Assembly (NCBI GenBank): GCA_047495785.1
Contig: JBLDXI010000007.1
Coordinates: 3,596,001-3,660,000 of the forward strand
DNA length: 64,000 nucleotides
From: Lepidodermella squamata
Taxonomy: Eukaryota > Gastrotricha
Direction: 5' to 3'
Shown: positions 1 to 11,294 of the stretch, piece after piece
How the letters are laid out: each line of letters begins with the position of its first letter
Numbering within the stretch: the stretch's first letter is position 1
Translations under genes and position numbers: made by a program
Notes under the pieces: model-generated
Databases searched by the model: none
The model's input: only the letters and a program-made list of their open reading frames with translations
Told to the model about the DNA's origin: nothing

Positions 1-845
1 GGACATTCAAGCTTTCATATTGCATGCTGAAGCAAGTTTGAAAGATGCTTTGCTTGCCGCTGCTAGTGAATCCCCGCAATATTCGCTGCGATCGCAAAAA
101 GTTGCCTGGATAGAAAATTCTCACTTCCCAGGCCTTTCAGCCCGCTTGGAGGCGTACACTGGATTGAATGCTCACAATGACGGTAAAGTCTTGCAAAGAG
201 CTTCAACTATTTAGACGAGGTAGCTTGTTTTCGAAGGCTGCGAGACCTATCAAGTTGGGCATTACACAGTTGGAGGACGTAGGTTGACTTAATCATCGGG
301 CGAATTCATGTGCGCTGTCTCTGTTTCAGATTTCAAACCTCATTATGATTATTACATGAAGGACTTCGAATACATGTCACTAGTTGGAAATCGAATCGCG
401 ACGGTTCTGATATATCTGAATGATGTTGAAGAAGGTGGCGAGACAATCTTCAATAAATTAGGACTCAAGGTTAGACCAAAACGGGGTTCGGCCTTGTTCT
501 GGTACAACTATCATCGGAATGAAACCCGAGACACTAGAACACGCCATGCGGCTTGCCCCGTTATTAAAGGCGAAAAATGGGTAAGATTTTAAGGGAATTG
601 CTACTCGGAATCACGACGACTTTGATATTTTTCAGGTTGTTAACAAGTGGTTTATCTGGCGTGGTCAATTATTGCATAAACCTTGTGGTCTGAAACCCGA
701 AGAACCTTACACTGTCGACGATTCTATCATGACGACTGCAGCTCGCCGGGTTACATTCAACAAAGACTTATTTTTCGCATCAGATTATGAGACTTTGTTT
801 CTAGAAGGAATTGCAAATTACAGGGCAGGAGACATCGTCTATTGA
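1..845 (+). CDS. Prolyl 4-hydroxylase alpha-type, C-terminal part (5' end outside window)
   Basis: Fe(II)/2-oxoglutarate dioxygenase that hydroxylates proline, usually in collagen-like proteins in the ER. Four exons close in frame: <2-182, 237-278, 330-580 and 636-845 (stop TGA). The catalytic block is clear: VGHYTVGG before the HxD iron ligands (HYD in FKPHYDYY), then GNRIAT, DVEEGGETIF and GSALFWYN, the distal His in TRHAACPV, and the 2-oxoglutarate-binding Lys in GEKW. The next exon continues VVNKWFIWRGQ, the family's usual ending. About 55 extra residues follow that motif. Introns are 51-55 nt. The part before the catalytic domain reads DIQAFILHAEASLKDAL and diverges from the usual peptide-binding region, so the exact subfamily is uncertain. 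The family call is firm. Confidence 0.9.
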
Positions 846-1312
846 CAATGACTAATGCTTTGCTCTTTTATCTTTGCCCTTCAGTCGCTTAATCAGTCAA
901 AGGTGTTTATGTAGTTTATTTTTTATTTTTTTGCAGCGTAAACCCATTTAAAAAATCCTTAGTCTTAAGAAGCACGTTTGTTGCATGCGCTATATTGATG
1001 TTTATGTAAGTATTTTGTATAGAGTATTAAAGGATGTAGTAAGGGCATGATATTGTATGTAGCATGAGAATATAAGGCATTCCATTCAACAATAGTGAGA
1101 AAGCGTGGTCAGTATTAAGCTCAGTCATAGCTGCTTCATTACTATCATCGATCAAGCAACGTTCACAGAGAGCAATATTAATCAATTCTGAACCTTACAA
1201 TTAGAGACAATTACAGTTCCTATCACAATGTAAATTGTCACTAGCGAAGAGACTTAATTTTTAAAGCTAGCAAACAGTTCACGAAAATTGATACGATGAG
1301 TCGAGCCTCTCC
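846..1312. other. Intergenic stretch, tail-to-tail genes
   Basis: AT-rich spacer between the 3' ends of the prolyl hydroxylase (+) and the desaturase-like gene (-). An ATTAAA near 1024 could serve as a polyadenylation signal for the upstream gene. No other gene or repeat is seen. Confidence 0.5.
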
Positions 1313-2458
1313 TTAGCTTCGCTGGCGCTTTTCGTCCTTTTCACTGGAATGCACAATCGGCTTGAGGCGAGATTTAAACATTTCAATAATTTCGCTTTTC
1401 GAACGCTTCCTATAACCGTCAAATTGAACGAGATGGTCTGCTAGCTTTTCGAACTGCCCCAGGAAAACCATGGGCGCAAGAGCGGCGAAGTCGATGCCGT
1501 CGAAAATCAACGCGTCCTCCTCGGCGTGCCGCTCAAGCGTATCTAACATGCGCTGTGGTTCATGCGTCCAGTGCAGCTGTGAATTTGCGTGATGTACGAT
1601 GTGATACGAATCGTTGTACATAATATCAGGAAAATTGCAGTTGTTAGTCGTTGATTTGTACGGGCTGCGCGGGTTACTCGGGTCGATGAATATGTGCTGC
1701 GAAAAGTTGCCAAGCATGCTCGAGAAGCAGGTAAAGAAAAATGGTATCACAAATACGTAGAGTGTCGCGGCTGGATTCAACTTGTAGAGAAAATACAATG
1801 TGCTCAGGTAGATCGCTTCATTTATCAAGGCGTGGGCGATTAGTTTATACCGGCGCCTTCTGAAAGCGTAATAGGGAAGCTCGACCCACGAAGCCATCCA
1901 ATATCGCATGAAGTAGATGAGATAGCTTCGAATAAGGCTTCGATCGTACGGTTCAGTGCTGCTCACGTCATAAGGGAAGATGTTGTTCTCGCAATGATGC
2001 ATTACAACGTGATGAATGTAGTAAAGCCCATTCGGGATTCCGAAAAATACTGACACGAACAAGTTGCCGATTTCGTTTAGGAAACGTCCTACGAACTTGG
2101 TCCTATCGTACGGCTTCCAATGCATTACAGCGTGAATGTAAGCTAGAAAGCGCCGTAGGAACGTAGAGAATAGCATCGCTAGATAGCCAACCGCGGCGAC
2201 GTGGTAATAGATGTTATCGTTTGGGAGCAAAAATAGCCCGACAGCACACGGCAAAACCACTGTGAAGAAGTTGAATAGGAAGTGCAGAGCTGGAATATCT
2301 TCTTTGTTCTTCATCAGAGGATCAACCAGTTTCACCAGAAATTGCGGTGCTTCGAATAGGTACTCATTCCGCGGCTGAGGCTTTATCAGCTCGCGAACGT
2401 CGATACCAGTTCGATCGCCGCAGCTGTATGTGGTTATTTTGCGCTCCACGTCGGTCAT
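1313..2458 (-). CDS. Fatty-acid desaturase-like membrane di-iron enzyme
   Basis: A 381-residue single-exon protein. The ATG at 2458 (MTDVERK) is preferred over an upstream in-frame ATG at 2605, whose extra 49 residues look non-coding. Three histidine clusters of the membrane FA_desaturase superfamily are visible: HAVMH at about 109-113, HHVVMHH at about 149-155 and HIVHH at about 286-290, followed by LHW. Hydrophobic stretches sit around 59-78, 84-104, 134-150 and 214-254, as expected for the four-helix membrane fold. Substrate and regiochemistry cannot be read from the sequence; a hydroxylase or related di-iron oxidase is also possible. It lies next to a same-strand paralogue whose histidines are gone. 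Confidence 0.75.
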   Translation of the reverse strand: MTDVERKITTYSCGDRTGIDVRELIKPQPRNEYLFEAPQFLVKLVDPLMKNKEDIPALHFLFNFFTVVLPCAVGLFLLPNDNIYYHVAAVGYLAMLFSTFLRRFLAYIHAVMHWKPYDRTKFVGRFLNEIGNLFVSVFFGIPNGLYYIHHVVMHHCENNIFPYDVSSTEPYDRSLIRSYLIYFMRYWMASWVELPYYAFRRRRYKLIAHALINEAIYLSTLYFLYKLNPAATLYVFVIPFFFTCFSSMLGNFSQHIFIDPSNPRSPYKSTTNNCNFPDIMYNDSYHIVHHANSQLHWTHEPQRMLDTLERHAEEDALIFDGIDFAALAPMVFLGQFEKLADHLVQFDGYRKRSKSEIIEMFKSRLKPIVHSSEKDEKRQRS

Positions 2459-2926
2459 TGTTACAATATTGTGTTGAAAATGTAAGATCAAAACTACTGA
2501 ATGAGATTTATACTCATGTAAAGGATGCTGTGGGCAAAGAATGAAAAGATTTGACTTAATGACAATTATCTTCATGACAATAAGCTTTAGCGTTGCCGAC
2601 GGCATGGAAGTGTGGGCGTCGAATTGGAAACGTGGGCTATCGTTTTATTTTCACAGGTTAAGTGGGCGTAATAAGCAAAAAATGTATCACTCATAGAAAA
2701 GTCATGCATTTTTTACTATGGGGATAAACTAACGAGTAGAACCGAAACGCGAGAAAACCCGGTGGTTAACAGTTTATCTCGTTGTGATTCCTGATACGTG
2801 TTACAGCTTCATGAATCATGAATTATGTCTTGGGAGCTGACTGAAATACGCCAGTAAAAAAGTCTTAGTTTATTTGGAAATCGTCATTTATGTCAATAAA
2901 TCAATCAATGATTTCTTTTAACCGTT
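2459..2926. other. Intergenic stretch between desaturase paralogues
   Basis: AT-rich spacer holding the presumed promoter of the active-type paralogue and the 3' flank of the next gene. An AATAAA-like signal for the upstream paralogue may lie near 2895-2905 on the minus strand. No further gene is seen. Confidence 0.4.
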
Positions 2927-4012
2927 TCATCCATTATTTCGCTGAATTCGTAACGGTCGCCAAGGGCACTGCTCTTTTACTTGACGCTCCGCCGATTTCA
3001 GACGTTCCTTAATCGCTGTGACAATTCCAAGCTCGGAAAGCACCTTCCCGTCATCAATTTGCACAAAATGATTGGCCAAGGTATCATACTGATGAGTGAA
3101 AACTAGCCAGGCGATTCTGAACACATCAATCCCATCAAAAATGAAAGAGCCGGCAGATTGCAGTCGATGCAAGTCCGCCAGAAAAGCGTCTGGGTACTCA
3201 GACCAGTGGAGTTCGGGATTATTTAGCATGATACTATGATAGCCGCTGTTGAACATGGCCTGTTCTGTGTTTATCGTCGTAAGAGTCGTTGCGTAAATGC
3301 TTTCTAGATTTGACGCATCGATGAACATGTGACGAGTGAATATCGTAAGAGCTTCGAAAAGCAGAGCGTAGCATAACGGGAAAATAACAATATAGACTGT
3401 AGCTACGAGGTTTACTTGCAACAAGGCGTAAACCACCGAGAATTTTAATAACTGAAGTCCAAACTCAAAACTTGGCAAGAAAGGCAGCTGAACCAAAACT
3501 GACCCCGTACGGAGTAACAAATAGCGGAGAAAATTGGAAACCTCGCCTCTTTCGTACTTCGCTAAAATTCCTATATCGCTCTTCGGATTTTGAGTGACGC
3601 TCGGGCTAACAATTTGTCCCAGAAATAGTCCAACAGCCAGTTCCAAAGTTTTTTCGACGACATCTGGCTCGCTGTCGCTAACGCTCAGACGGTATCGGGG
3701 CATGATAAATTCGAAATTGATCAAGAGGTAAAATATTGCAGAGGCATGGTAGCTTGCGCTGTTCGTTGGGGCTAGGAACAAAGCTGAAGCGGCCGGGACA
3801 AGGAAAATACAGATATTCGATAGCAGCTGAAGGCGAGTTTTAGATCTCGGGAATATTGGAAAATTGATCAGAAATTCAGGTTCCTCGATTCGAATTTGGT
3901 CGGCTAAGACCAGCTCTCTGATTGGTAAACCACGCCTGCGACCAATGCTGTAGTATTTTGCCAACACTAAAGCCATATTACAGGCATGACATTTACAATA
4001 CGTGTCGTGCAA
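2927..4012 (-). CDS. Desaturase paralogue lacking all histidine boxes (probable pseudoenzyme)
   Basis: An intact 361-residue frame on the same strand as the desaturase-like gene. Homology is clear in the C-terminal third: RHMFIDASN against QHIFIDPSN, YHSIMLNNPELHW against YHIVHHANSQLHW, then FIFDGID and LANHFVQIDDG against LIFDGID and LADHLVQFDGY. The third His box is reduced to a single His, and the regions matching boxes one and two contain no HxxxH or HxxHH. Four hydrophobic segments remain. With no metal ligands it should not desaturate lipids, yet the frame is open over its full length, which suggests retained function or very recent decay. The start is uncertain; MALVLAKYY, 12 codons downstream, is an alternative. 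Confidence 0.65.
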   Translation of the reverse strand: MHDTYCKCHACNMALVLAKYYSIGRRRGLPIRELVLADQIRIEEPEFLINFPIFPRSKTRLQLLSNICIFLVPAASALFLAPTNSASYHASAIFYLLINFEFIMPRYRLSVSDSEPDVVEKTLELAVGLFLGQIVSPSVTQNPKSDIGILAKYERGEVSNFLRYLLLRTGSVLVQLPFLPSFEFGLQLLKFSVVYALLQVNLVATVYIVIFPLCYALLFEALTIFTRHMFIDASNLESIYATTLTTINTEQAMFNSGYHSIMLNNPELHWSEYPDAFLADLHRLQSAGSFIFDGIDVFRIAWLVFTHQYDTLANHFVQIDDGKVLSELGIVTAIKERLKSAERQVKEQCPWRPLRIQRNNG

Positions 4013-4472
4013 ATGACAATGATATGATACACCGCTGAAAATGTTAGGTTTGCACTCCTACGCCTAACATCCCGCTCCTTCGTCCTGATGCCTTATAACT
4101 AAGAGTTGCTAAGCACGCATCTAAAATCTTTTATTCTTTATTCAAACGTGAAAATGAATATAATATTACTAAAGGTTAGTTGTAACGCATTAGATTTATG
4201 AAGTTAGGATGCATCGTATTTTTTGCCGAAAAGGTTATAACAAAGATGTAAATCAAGCATTTACCTGGCCGATTTTTACTGGGGTTTCTCCATTAAATCT
4301 CCAAATCTCGATTTATCTAGCATAACTTCTGGAAGCTTCTAATATTGATTTCGAGTTTTATTAGCTTTACATCATGTCACAATCTTTTTGATAAAATCGC
4401 AAGGCCTAGTTGCAGGTTGTTAGGGAGTAAAAATTTATCCGAAAACATTGTCAATTAGAAAATGGGCGTGTT
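4013..4472. other. Intergenic stretch
   Basis: AT-rich sequence between the histidine-less desaturase paralogue and the 3' end of the first GPCR gene. No gene, repeat or structural RNA is recognised. Confidence 0.4.
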
Positions 4473-6866
4473 TCAGCATATAATGATATAACGACGCATA
4501 GCAGAGTAGAAGCCCTTCCAGAATACTATTAACGAAGTCCCAGCAGAGTAAACGATCAGAATAACGGAGGCGGCAAGGTGTTGATTGGTTGCTGACGCCG
4601 ACCGACCGAGAAGAGAAATCACGGCGACGGCAGAAATCAAAAAGCTCGACGAGTTGATCAAAGCCAGACGGACGTAACCAACCTCGCCATTCGACAACTC
4701 CATTCTAGCTGCTCTAAGAGCTGCTCTAGCTGCTGAATAAGAGACAAATGCGCCACAGCTCAACCAGATTGCATTGATTGCAGCGAGGGCCAACAGCCAT
4801 GCGGCCTGAGAATTCGATAGGCAAAATCGTGAATTTAACTGAAAGAACGTATCACTGGCTTCATCGTAGTGTTGGTTTGATTTGCTGGTCTCCATGAGTC
4901 TGAAGCTATCAATGCTTAACCAAACAACAACGGCGAGCACGTTTACCGTCATGAAGCCAAACACGTAAAAAATAAAACGCTTCCAAGTCCCCGCGATTCG
5001 ATTAGTTGGCAGTTTGTTCCTTCTTCTCAAATGCAAAAACGGTTGTGATGTCCTCCCCCCAGCCGTTGATAACCCTAAGACGTTTTGATTCTCAGCTCTA
5101 AATTTGAAGAAAGCAGCCTTGTAAATCAAATGCCTTGCAACAAGTGTCCCGTTAACGAAGCTGGCCCCTACCACAGCTGATGCAACTTGAAAATAGCACA
5201 GCCAATCGCCATTGAAGACTTTTTGTAGGGGAATAGCATAGAATACCGATGCCATGTCACACACCATTAAACCGAGCGAGATCAAGATTTTCATCTGCCA
5301 ATAAAGTCCCTGTCTACCAACTGAAGATCGTGCAAACTTGAGAGTGTGTTTGATTGATAATGTAACATGAATGAGGAACAAGATCGTCCCGAATCCTGAA
5401 AGAGAAGCCGACATGGCAGGTGTTATGTTATCGTCGATTGATTGATAAAGTGGCCCATCTCTTGGAGGTTTTCCATTCCTTGTTTGCCAAGCTACTGCAC
5501 CCAACTGAATAGCTCGGTAAGTCGAATCATTGAGCACATCAGTTCCTGGTTCGTGAATGATCCTGTAGACAGTTTGAAACCCTCTTTCTGGTGACCATTG
5601 CGCTATTATTTGGGGCTCGTCGTCCATGTGCAGCCGAGCTGAAAACTTCTGATACCCAACGAGAAGGCCCCTGAACTCAATCAGGCCGACACTTTCGTTG
5701 GCAACCTCCATAACTATTTCAGGGTGCGTAGTCATGCCCCTTAAGGTAAGATTTTCCCTTTCCCTTAACAGTTTTTCCGTATCACTCAACGCCTGCAACA
5801 CAGCAACCATGTTATCGTGGCACCGATGACGTAATATGTATTCGACAGAGCGTCGTTTATTCGTCATAATGTCAAATCGGCGTTCGAATTCAACTAGATC
5901 GTAGCCGAATGTAGTCGCTCCGTTGTTTTCTGAAGCTGCAGGGACTGTTCCGATGTAGAATGCCCTCATAACCTGGGCGACGAGAGCCGCTCTTGGACAG
6001 TCAGGCATATAAGGATCAGGGTAATCATTAGGGTCATTGAACGTAATAGTTGGAGCAGAAAATATGTATTTAGACCCTGACATTCCTTTCAGGTATGCCA
6101 AGCAAAGAAAATCTAAAAATGCCGGACCAGTTCCATCCATGAATATGATTCTAGCGTTTTGCCTTCGCAAAGACTCGACTGTTTCTAGATTCGGTCTGTC
6201 AAGGAACATGTCGTACCAAATCACATCCATGCCAGCATTAACAGCGGATTTGTAGAAAAATTCAGCCGTGTTGTAGTCATAAGCATTCAACCCATCTGCT
6301 ATTATCGCTATTTTGTTCCATTTTCCAATAGCCTTTGCCAATCTAATCCGAGCGAATGCCATCATTTCCGCGGGCATGCGGCTTGAATACCAATTTTTGT
6401 ACAATTTTCGGTTTTCTGTCGCGGTTGGCGAAGCGCATCCGTTGCAGATCATCACAGAATTCAGATGATGAAGAGTAGCAGCGGCTGGTAAACACCCTGG
6501 AGTTAGTAAACCACCGGATATGATCGGCGACTGGTAGTAACCTCGCTTCTCTGGTTGCTGAAATGACTGAGTGTACGACATGATGCCTTTCAACGTTTCA
6601 AATCCCAGAAAGCCTTCCGTTGCCGGTTCCATTTCGATGTGATAGTCGGGCAAGAAGTCTGATCTTTCATTAGCAGCGTCGATTGCGATCTGCATTGATG
6701 GAATGCATGTAAGACCGTCGAGGGGCGGGAATCCGGTGATTGAAGCGAAAGCGAGAACCGATAGCCGATATTGCTTGGTAGAGTTCGCGGTAGCTGATGC
6801 GTATTTACAGAATTCCAAAATCGCATAGGCAAGTATTATTGCTAAATTTTCGCCTGCATGCATCAT
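4473..6866 (-). CDS. Class C (GABA-B-like) G-protein-coupled receptor, copy A
   Basis: A 797-residue single-exon receptor. An N-terminal signal-like helix (about 8-28) is followed by an ANF-receptor/Venus-flytrap ectodomain (about 33-470), with GFPPLDGLTC, IPSMQIAIDAANE, GGLLTPGC, CNGCASPTATENR and AIIADGLNAYDY in the usual order. Seven hydrophobic helices then span about 485-790, with DWLCYFQ at helix 3. There is almost no cytoplasmic tail (ends MRRYIIIC), which is short for this family. Class C receptors bind small ligands between the two ectodomain lobes; the ligand here is unknown. The ectodomain coding DNA is nearly identical to copy B (11295-13691), whereas the membrane part and the 5' flank are clearly diverged. 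GABA-B-like is the closest family by eye; an orphan class C branch is equally possible. Confidence 0.8.
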   Translation of the reverse strand: MMHAGENLAIILAYAILEFCKYASATANSTKQYRLSVLAFASITGFPPLDGLTCIPSMQIAIDAANERSDFLPDYHIEMEPATEGFLGFETLKGIMSYTQSFQQPEKRGYYQSPIISGGLLTPGCLPAAATLHHLNSVMICNGCASPTATENRKLYKNWYSSRMPAEMMAFARIRLAKAIGKWNKIAIIADGLNAYDYNTAEFFYKSAVNAGMDVIWYDMFLDRPNLETVESLRRQNARIIFMDGTGPAFLDFLCLAYLKGMSGSKYIFSAPTITFNDPNDYPDPYMPDCPRAALVAQVMRAFYIGTVPAASENNGATTFGYDLVEFERRFDIMTNKRRSVEYILRHRCHDNMVAVLQALSDTEKLLRERENLTLRGMTTHPEIVMEVANESVGLIEFRGLLVGYQKFSARLHMDDEPQIIAQWSPERGFQTVYRIIHEPGTDVLNDSTYRAIQLGAVAWQTRNGKPPRDGPLYQSIDDNITPAMSASLSGFGTILFLIHVTLSIKHTLKFARSSVGRQGLYWQMKILISLGLMVCDMASVFYAIPLQKVFNGDWLCYFQVASAVVGASFVNGTLVARHLIYKAAFFKFRAENQNVLGLSTAGGRTSQPFLHLRRRNKLPTNRIAGTWKRFIFYVFGFMTVNVLAVVVWLSIDSFRLMETSKSNQHYDEASDTFFQLNSRFCLSNSQAAWLLALAAINAIWLSCGAFVSYSAARAALRAARMELSNGEVGYVRLALINSSSFLISAVAVISLLGRSASATNQHLAASVILIVYSAGTSLIVFWKGFYSAMRRYIIIC

Positions 6867-8640
6867 TTTTACTCATCGAGCTCGATTCTCTCGACTGGGC
6901 TAATTCAGCGGGGAAACTCAGCCTACTTTCAGCTTTCAAACTTAGGAATAGCGTTATTAGCTTAAGTTTCAAGTTTAAGTAATTTAATATGGAAAATTTA
7001 TTAGCTCAACGTCTGTGTTCTATTCCTCAGTTAATTTGCACTATCAGTTAGCTGTTGCCGGAGTATACAGTATTGGTTGATTTTATACGGCGCAAAATAC
7101 CTGAGTTATTTGTGCTTGCTGTCACGATTCAGCCGATCAGAAGAAATTGTTTTCGCATCTTGAATTTTCAATGTGGAATATGAAATGCTTTGGTTTCGTA
7201 TCATGTTTCTTATCATGGCTATACTCTATTCCATTGCCATACAACTATTCGTGTCGACCTCCAACTATCTTCCAAGCACTGAGAAATCCGATATTATTTT
7301 CTAATTTTTGCTGAGCAGCATATTTTCCGTAATAATACGCACGTTCAGCCTGGAGAAAGTTGATCATTTAGTTGTACTTGACGTCTTCCTCAGGCTACTT
7401 TTCTATCTATAACTGCGATCGATATATGCGTGATGAAAGCTCGTTGTAAAAAATACTTCTGGACTCCGTAAGATGAAATATGCTGATGATCTAGCTCCGT
7501 AAGACGGCATGCGTAGTTCTCAACCGATATTTCGATATTCGATATGTTGCATGAAGACGAGACTTTTACGCGACGCCACAGTCGCCACGACTGAATCGCC
7601 GCGTTGCGTTTGAAATGGACCGCTCTCGAAATGATCTATCCAATGATCGGCTGAGCGAGAGCCTTCAGATAAATACCCTGTATTAGCCGAAACACGCGCC
7701 TGTGTGTAGCAATTAAAAACAATTGCAGAAAAATAACAGTGATAGTTGTAGGGTTACCCAAATCTGCATAACAATTTTCCACTTTTTCAAACCCTTGTCA
7801 TTCCATAACCATAAGGTTCCCCGGGCTCATATTTAACATATGACCATAAACAGTCAGAACCGATTCCAATAAGCTCACAAAATCTCATGAACCAATTCCT
7901 CACCGTTACAGAGCCATCGTTGCGACTAAAAAGACAAAAATTTTAAATCGCTCGAGGGTGCCATAAATCTGCATAAAAGCTTGCATAAAAGAGAATCCTC
8001 CTCATTGGCGTGATTTTACAATTTGTGTAAATAAACTGCATTTTTTCGGGCAGCACATTGCGCCTGGACACACACCGGTGTGTGGTTACGGAACTGCGTA
8101 ACGGTGCATGATAAAAATATACGGTTTTCAGATTTGGAATCAGCGTTAAAAGTTACTCAAAATAATTTTCATTGATTGGCATCATCTAGGGTCTAAGGTC
8201 AAGTTTATACGGGGTAAAAAACGGCACTTAATTAGCCGATTCCCGATGTGGGCACAACAGTTTGCGAGAGTAGCAATAATAGCAATGCTGTCACTTGGTG
8301 ACGATAATATAAATAAAAAACCATTACAATAAAATCAAGGTTTGAATGGCCGCGAAAGTAGTCATATACCACTTGCATATCACTGGATATATAGGTCGGG
8401 AGGAGTTTAACGATGTAAACTTTGGGTCATTGGGTTCGGTTTTTCTATTATATGATCCATACAGCAATAATAAAGACATAGCGGCCACTTTCAAACGCAA
8501 CGCAACGCGACGGACCTCAGCTCGAAACACACGAGAGCAGCGATAGGCGGTACCCGTCGACCGACAGGGCTGACCTGCCGGCTTTCGGGACTGATACCAC
8601 GATGGCGACTTTCCAGCAAAAATGTTACGCGCATCTCAAA
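6867..8640. other. Intergenic stretch upstream of GPCR copy A
   Basis: No gene is seen. About 6890-7190 is a diverged duplicate of 13705-14010 upstream of copy B (shared blocks around TCAGTTAATTTG, ACGGCGCAAAAT and GTCACGATTCAGC), so the duplication included the promoter side. A 24-nt imperfect inverted pair (near 7598-7622 and 8480-8505, core GCGTTGCGTTTGAAA) may bound an old element. Confidence 0.5.
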
Positions 8641-10272
8641 TGTTGAGATATTATTGCGGTATAAAAATAAAAACCGCCCAAATAGTCAAAACTCGTCTCA
8701 ACATTTTAAATTTTTTTTTGTTTTCTCGAATTCCTTTTGTAGAACGAAAGGCAACCTGGCGAGGCCGTCAATGCCGCCGAAGCGGCATACGCGCGGGTTG
8801 ACAGTTGAGAGGCCGATCAATTTCGACGCCGGCTTTGCAGCTACTTGGTACTCGGCTCGGCACGGGTGAAGTTACGTTGAACGCGCTTTCTCAATACTGA
8901 GGATTGTTTGGAGTTGTTATTAGCCTGGAAACACTCTGCCGGTTCCATGGGTGGAGACGCTGACATACATATTATGACCTGTTTCCCCAGTGGACTTACA
9001 ATGTTCGGCGCAGAAGGAACCGCGCATTTCAACAGTGTGAACTGAAATTTTCCCCCATTTACCCTCAAGGAATTGTTTGCTCCCACCGCGTGCATCAGGC
9101 CCGCGCGGCCAAGCGGAAGATGATAGTTGTTGGTCTCGATGTGAAGGCCGCGTACGATTCAGTTTGGCACACTGGCTTGATCCATAAGCTTGGCCAACTG
9201 CCCCTGCCGCGCAATCTCATTGGGTGGCTCGCGGATTACTTATGCGATCGGAAGCTCCAAGCTCGTGTGGCCGGTTTCCTCAGCCGGCAGGTCATGTTAC
9301 AGTGCGGTGTACCGCTTTCTCCGCTCCTCTACATTATCTACACCAGCGACCTACTCCGCTCCCCGAGTGCGCCTGGGACCTCCTTGGACGCTTATGCCAA
9401 CGACCTCACACTCGCCAGCACGGGCGCTACCTTTGTCGAAGCTCAGACGCTCGCCCAGACCGAGGTCGATCGAATAGCCGCCTGGGCCTGATTTTGGCGC
9501 CAGCAATTTAATGCCTCTCGACTCTAGAAGCGAAGTCATCGCATTCGAGTCGAACTACGCGGCGCCGCCGTTCCAGCGTTGCGCATACTCGGGCTCACTT
9601 TCGGGCTCAATTGGAAGCCTCACATAGCATTATACTCCCGTTTTGCAGGTCAAAGGTCGCACGTGCACACGTGATCAAAACGTGTGATCAAAACACTAAA
9701 CTTTTAGGTTGTTGCTGGTGTGGTAGTTTCGTCGTTTAGTCATTTCCTCATTTCGTCACCATGAAAAAAAATATAAAAAAAATGTTGTGAGCTGGAGTCG
9801 AATTATCAACCTCTGGTTTCCTGAGCTATAGCTTAAACCACTAAACCACACAGGAGAAACATGGGACCCGTCCCCAACGGTGCGGGCGTAATTTGTCCTG
9901 GTTTCACACGGTCGTGCATCGTCCTGTCACTGAAATGGCGCCGCGCTACTTACCTCATCCGCTCCATTGCAACCTTCGGGGCTGTTGCGTTCTCCTCCGC
10001 CGCCAAGACGCAGCTTCACCGTCTGGTTGTACATCAGAACAACCGCCGGGTTCGACTGGATCTCTGCCCTTGAGCAGCGATGTTACGTGCTTAGCATCTC
10101 CGCCTTCCTGGCCATCGCACAAAGCCGCTATTCCGACAATGCCGTTCGACAGGTTCTGCCTCTGCGTGAGGACGTCGATAGCGTTCGCCTCTCCCCGTCG
10201 CCACCCTTGAAGTCACCGGTGTTTATTCTGAACTCTCGTCTGCCACAGGGCCCGCTTCCTGCTCCCATGTGA
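8640..10272 (+). mobile_element. Degenerate non-LTR retrotransposon fragment (reverse transcriptase)
   Basis: Reverse transcriptase remains are readable at 9090-9491: DVKAAYDSVWHTGLIHKL (motif A), CGVPLSPLLYIIYTSDLL (the QGS of the usual GVPQGSPLSP is deleted) and YANDLTLAS, where the catalytic YADD has become YAND. Further on, near 9570-9620, the sequence reads ILGLTF and NWKPHI, a common segment of Jockey/I-type elements, and 9893-10272 carries shifted-frame C-terminal remains. A tRNA-like insert splits the fragment at about 9640-9875. Frameshifts, stops and the lost catalytic Asp show that it is dead. Confidence 0.75.
9786..9852 (-). repeat. tRNA-derived (SINE-like) relic inside the retroelement
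   Basis: On the minus strand an A-box-like TGGTTTAGTGG is followed about 40 nt later by a B-box-like segment (GGTTGATAATTCGACTCC) with extra bases. The ends TGTGTG and CTCACA can pair as an acceptor stem with one mismatch, and a run of T follows. The altered B box and the inability to fold a clean anticodon arm favour a SINE head or tRNA pseudogene over a working tRNA. Confidence 0.5.
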
Positions 10273-10313
10273 TTCTTGTCATGTTTCTTTTCTCATCTCA
10301 GTGTTCTGTCGTT

Positions 10314-10366
10314 CCTCTTCTCTACCTCTCTACCTCTCTCTCTTTTTCTCTCTCTCTCCTTGTCGT
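10314..10366. repeat. Pyrimidine-rich (CT)n microsatellite
   Basis: A run of CT/CTCT with short T interruptions just 3' of the retroelement fragment. Confidence 0.8.
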
Positions 10367-11294
10367 CCCATTTCTTTTGTCAGATAAATTCTCCAATGTG
10401 CCTCCTCAATAGCGTCTCATGCGTACTGTCACTGACAAGCGCCTGTTCACCCTGTGCTCAAGCCTTTATATTTTCCTGTTGTTATTGATTACTGATTTGC
10501 TTTTGTTTTTGATGGTTCGTTGCTCCTAAATTATTGCTAAAATTGTATGGGAAATTTAAGGACAAATAAAATGATTTTCGTTAATTTTCGCTAGCCAAAA
10601 ACAGACACGATTCATTTATTGTTGTAGTATTGAGCGCAAAGGGGCTCTTGGTCATCATCGACTTCCTCAAGCGCCTCATCAACATCGAGTGCTACAAGTA
10701 TCGCCTTCTCATCCTTCGCCCTGCACGGCGCCGTCTATAATTCAGCCTCGCAATTCCCCGCCTAAAGTGGGTGGTCAGGTGGTCAGGTGTCAAGTCACTT
10801 CTTTATCAAATATGCGCAAGGACAGTTTATGACTTATGAATTGGTAGATGAAGCCGTGCCGGAAATTTAGCCGGCCGTTAGGCACCTCCTACCGGCGCCC
10901 GTTCTAGCCCATTTCATTGGCTCTTCTCAAGTGCGCAGCCTTTCATTTCCCAGAAAAAAATATTTCGCACCTAACATAAATTCCCAAATCCAAACCCAGG
11001 CGGCACTACAAAGAACGTCAAAGTGCCAACAACGAGGTGCCGCCTGGGCTTGTATTTGGAAATTTACGGTAATTGTGTAGATTTTATTCAGTTCATATCC
11101 TGTCAAAACGTCGAAATGTAGATGATTCAACAAAATTGTTTTAGGTATCAGTAAAACTTGATGAAATTACGCTCTATACACTGCTCCTAGTGACCGCTTT
11201 TCAGACCAATATTTTTAGTGATTATAAGTTATAAGGGACGTATAGGGAGCGAAAATGGAACCGGAAAGCTCGTTAAACAGGAAATGTGAATGTT
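10367..11294. other. Intergenic stretch 3' of GPCR copy B
   Basis: No gene is recognised. About 10970-11060 holds an imperfect inverted pair built on AAATTCCCAAATCC / GTATTTGGAAATTT and GCGGCAC / GTGCCGCC, probably a small foldback relic. Confidence 0.4.

Noticed and set aside
2459-2605. 49-residue N-terminal extension of the desaturase-like protein
   Set aside because: The extension is AT-rich, hydrophobic without pattern, and not matched in the paralogue; MTDVERK is the better start.
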